This document shows positions 7,096-8,495 of a stretch of 8,495 bases of DNA, in pieces. Within the stretch, counting starts at the first letter, position 1. The number at the start of each line of letters is the position of its first letter. Below the pieces are notes generated by a model that saw only the letters and a program-made list of their open reading frames with translations, ran no database searches and was not told the DNA's origin. Both the position numbers and the translations under genes were made by a program. The DNA comes from Chloroflexota bacterium (lineage in GTDB: Bacteria; Chloroflexota; Limnocylindria; Limnocylindrales; CSP1-4): NCBI GenBank assembly GCA_021785115.1, contig JAJYGO010000139.1, positions 1-8,495 on the forward strand, in the 5' to 3' direction.

Positions 7096-7898
7096 ACCCG
7101 CTCTCCGGCGTCGATTCCGCGCGCGCTGAGACCGGGCAGCCAGGCCGTACCGCGGTGATCGCGGGCAGCGGGGGCGAGCGGGCGCTGCCAGGCTACCGGC
7201 AGGAGACGGTCGACACGCCGTACGGGCAGGCGCTCGTGTTCCGGGCCACCGAGGAGGACCCGATATTCCTCTCGCGGCACGGGCCCGAACACGACCTGCC
7301 GCCGCATCGCATCAACTACCGTGCGAACATCAGCGCACTGCGACTGCTGGGCGTGGATCGGGTGCTGGCGACGTTCACCGTTGGCTCGCTCGTCGAGGAG
7401 GTGGCGCCGGGAGACGTCGTCCTGCCGGACCAGGTGCTCGACTTCTCCAGCGGTCGTGCGGCGACGTTCTTCGAGGGTGGCGAGGCAGGCGTCGAGCATG
7501 CCGAGTTCACCGAGCCGTTCTGCAGCAGCCTCCGCGCGGCGCTGGTGCGTGCCGCGGGAGCCGGCGGCCTCGCTGTCCGGCCCGCCGCCACCTATGTGTG
7601 CACCAACGGCCCCCGGCTCGAGACAGCGGCAGAGGTCCGCATGTACGCGATGCTGGGGGGCGACGTGGTCGGCATGACCGCCATGCCCGAGGTCGTCCTG
7701 GCTCGCGAAGCCGGGCTCCATTACGCGGGCATCGCCGTGAGCGTGAATTGGGCGGCCGGACTGCGCGGATCGGTCGTGCTCGATCGGGTCGCGATCGACT
7801 CGGTGCGTTCCACCCTCGTTCCGCTGATGCTCGCGGCGCTTCGGGAGGTCCCAGCCGGGGAATGCTCGTGCGCGCGTTCCGTCGATCAGCGTGGCTGA
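7092..7898 (+). CDS. MTA-phosphorylase-family enzyme, probable S-methyl-5'-thioinosine phosphorylase
   Basis: The likely reaction is methylthioinosine plus phosphate to hypoxanthine and methylthioribose-1-phosphate. The 268 residues contain the family motifs: AGSGG (24-28) and SRHG (61-64) for phosphate, PPHRINYRANI (70-80), VGSL (97-100), NGPRLET (172-178), and GMTAMPE (194-200). MTA phosphorylases carry a TDYD-type motif whose Asp residues contact the 6-amino purine. Here the segment is NWAAG (219-223), the form expected for a 6-oxopurine pocket and, as I recall, that of the P. aeruginosa methylthioinosine phosphorylase. The upstream deaminase would supply that substrate. The GTG at 7092 overlaps the previous stop as GTGA, and conserved sequence begins about 20 residues later. 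An in-frame ATG at 7029 would overlap the sulfatase-like gene by 67 bases and adds only Arg-rich, unconserved sequence. Ordinary MTA phosphorylase (mtnP) is the main alternative. Confidence 0.88.
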   Translation: MNPLSGVDSARAETGQPGRTAVIAGSGGERALPGYRQETVDTPYGQALVFRATEEDPIFLSRHGPEHDLPPHRINYRANISALRLLGVDRVLATFTVGSLVEEVAPGDVVLPDQVLDFSSGRAATFFEGGEAGVEHAEFTEPFCSSLRAALVRAAGAGGLAVRPAATYVCTNGPRLETAAEVRMYAMLGGDVVGMTAMPEVVLAREAGLHYAGIAVSVNWAAGLRGSVVLDRVAIDSVRSTLVPLMLAALREVPAGECSCARSVDQRG

Positions 7899-7933
7899 CC
7901 GGCTGGCGCGCGGTGTCCGTGCGGGGGCCCGCG

Positions 7934-7969
7934 GCCCGGGGAAGTCTCCCGGTGCTCCCCGAGCCGGGC
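7934..7969 (+). other. GC-rich hairpin between phosphorylase and molybdoenzyme genes
   Basis: GCCCGG (7934-7939) can pair with CCGGGC (7964-7969); alternatively GGGGA (7938-7942) can pair with TCCCC (7956-7960). No T-run follows, so this is not a classical intrinsic terminator. In DNA this GC-rich such pairings arise easily by chance. It is recorded because it is the main structure in the only sizeable gap (7899-8045) on the plus strand after the operon. I see no clear promoter in this gap. Confidence 0.25.
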
Positions 7970-8045
7970 GACGAGCATGCGCGCGGACGACCGGAGCATC
8001 GGTGTGCGACGCGGCGGCGCGGGCGAAGCCGTGAGCGGGAAAGCG

Positions 8046-8495
8046 ATGCCGGATTCCTCGCGCCGGTCGGGCCGTGCCGTGTCCGGAGTGAGTTCGACGC
8101 CACGCCGTGGTCAGCTTCGACTCTCGCACAGCTCGCACTGGGGGGCGTTCGAGGCCGTCATCGGCGATGACCACGTCCTGCACGTCGACCCTCACCCACT
8201 GGACCCCGCACCGTCGGCGCTGCTTCGCAACATCCCGAGCGCTCTTTCCACGGGGGCGCGGATTCGTCGCCCCGCCATCCGCAAAGGCTGGCTCAACGAC
8301 GGACCCGGGCCCGACTCTCGACGCGGAAGCGATCCGTTCGTCGAAGTGAGCTGGAACGAGCTTCTCGACCTGCTCGCTAGCGAGCTGCGTCGCGTGTACG
8401 GCCGGTTCGGAGCCAGCTCGGTCTACGGGGGCTCGTACGGCTGGGCCAGCGCGGGTCGCTTCCATCACGCGCAGAGCCAGCTCCACCGCTTCCTC
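8046..8495 (+). CDS. Molybdopterin oxidoreductase of the BisC/TorA/DMSO-reductase type, N-terminal part (cut by window edge)
   Basis: Enzymes of this family use a bis-MGD molybdenum cofactor to reduce S-oxides or N-oxides such as DMSO, TMAO, biotin sulfoxide or methionine sulfoxide. The visible 150 residues match the N-terminal region: SSHWGAFEAV (29-38), RIRRPAIRKGWL (72-83), GPGPDSRRGSDPFV (86-99), VSWNELLDLL (101-110), and YGGSYGWASAGRFHHAQSQLH (split here as YGGSYGW 127-133 and ASAGRFHHAQSQLH 134-147). There is no Fe-S cysteine motif, as usual in this branch. Tyr131 and Trp133 match Tyr114/Trp116 of Rhodobacter DMSO reductase, and that Tyr is absent from TMAO reductase, favouring S-oxides. 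The Mo-ligand Ser lies beyond the window. The start is uncertain: ATG 8046 has a weak GGGA upstream, GTG 8031 and ATG 7977 are in frame. No Tat signal is seen, suggesting a cytoplasmic, BisC-like enzyme. Confidence 0.85.
   Translation, partial: MPDSSRRSGRAVSGVSSTPRRGQLRLSHSSHWGAFEAVIGDDHVLHVDPHPLDPAPSALLRNIPSALSTGARIRRPAIRKGWLNDGPGPDSRRGSDPFVEVSWNELLDLLASELRRVYGRFGASSVYGGSYGWASAGRFHHAQSQLHRFL

Noticed and set aside
7896..8045. Possible stop-codon readthrough fusing phosphorylase and molybdoenzyme, since both share a frame with no stop between them after the TGA at 7896
   Set aside because: Same frame occurs one time in three, stop-free stretches of this size are common in GC-rich DNA, and the intervening residues look non-conserved. 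Separate starts explain it.
6963..8486. 507-codon minus-strand open frame across phosphorylase and molybdoenzyme
   Set aside because: It spans two recognisable plus-strand genes and has biased composition; a shadow frame.

Overview
The window is GC-rich bacterial DNA with almost no non-coding space. It carries a clear sigma70-type promoter, Shine-Dalgarno sites and a Tat-type lipoprotein signal, which fits a high-GC lineage such as Actinomycetota or Chloroflexota. The sequence alone does not settle the phylum. I see no mobile element, CRISPR array or RNA gene.

Layout. Bases 1-520 (minus strand) hold the N-terminal half of mtnA, methylthioribose-1-phosphate isomerase, cut by the left edge. 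Bases 521-800 are a divergent control region with two near-identical 14-bp palindromes and a strong plus-strand promoter. From 801 to 7898 seven plus-strand genes form one tight operon: a Tat-lipoprotein solute-binding protein of the NMT1/ThiY type, an ATPase and two permeases (together a NitT/TauT-type ABC importer), an amidohydrolase of the methylthioadenosine (MTA)/S-adenosylhomocysteine deaminase family, a sulfatase-fold hydrolase with Thr at the usual Cys/Ser nucleophile position, and an MTA-phosphorylase-family enzyme whose base-pocket motif (NWAAG) is the one expected for methylthioinosine (MTI) phosphorylase. The last four junctions are all 4-base ATGA/GTGA overlaps. After 147 bases with a possible GC hairpin, the N-terminus of a BisC/TorA/DMSO-reductase-type molybdoenzyme starts near 8046 and runs off the right edge.

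How the genes fit together (inference). Deaminase, phosphorylase and MtnA make a consecutive route: MTA to MTI by deamination, MTI plus phosphate to hypoxanthine and methylthioribose-1-phosphate, then isomerisation to methylthioribulose-1-phosphate. This is the deaminase/MTI-phosphorylase variant known from Pseudomonas aeruginosa. What I do not know to be described is its translational coupling to a dedicated ABC importer. The window therefore suggests a scavenging system for external MTA or a related thio-nucleoside. The Thr-nucleophile hydrolase may remove a phosphoryl-type group from the imported compound, and the neighbouring S-oxide reductase may rescue oxidised (sulfoxide) forms. These last two roles are hypotheses.
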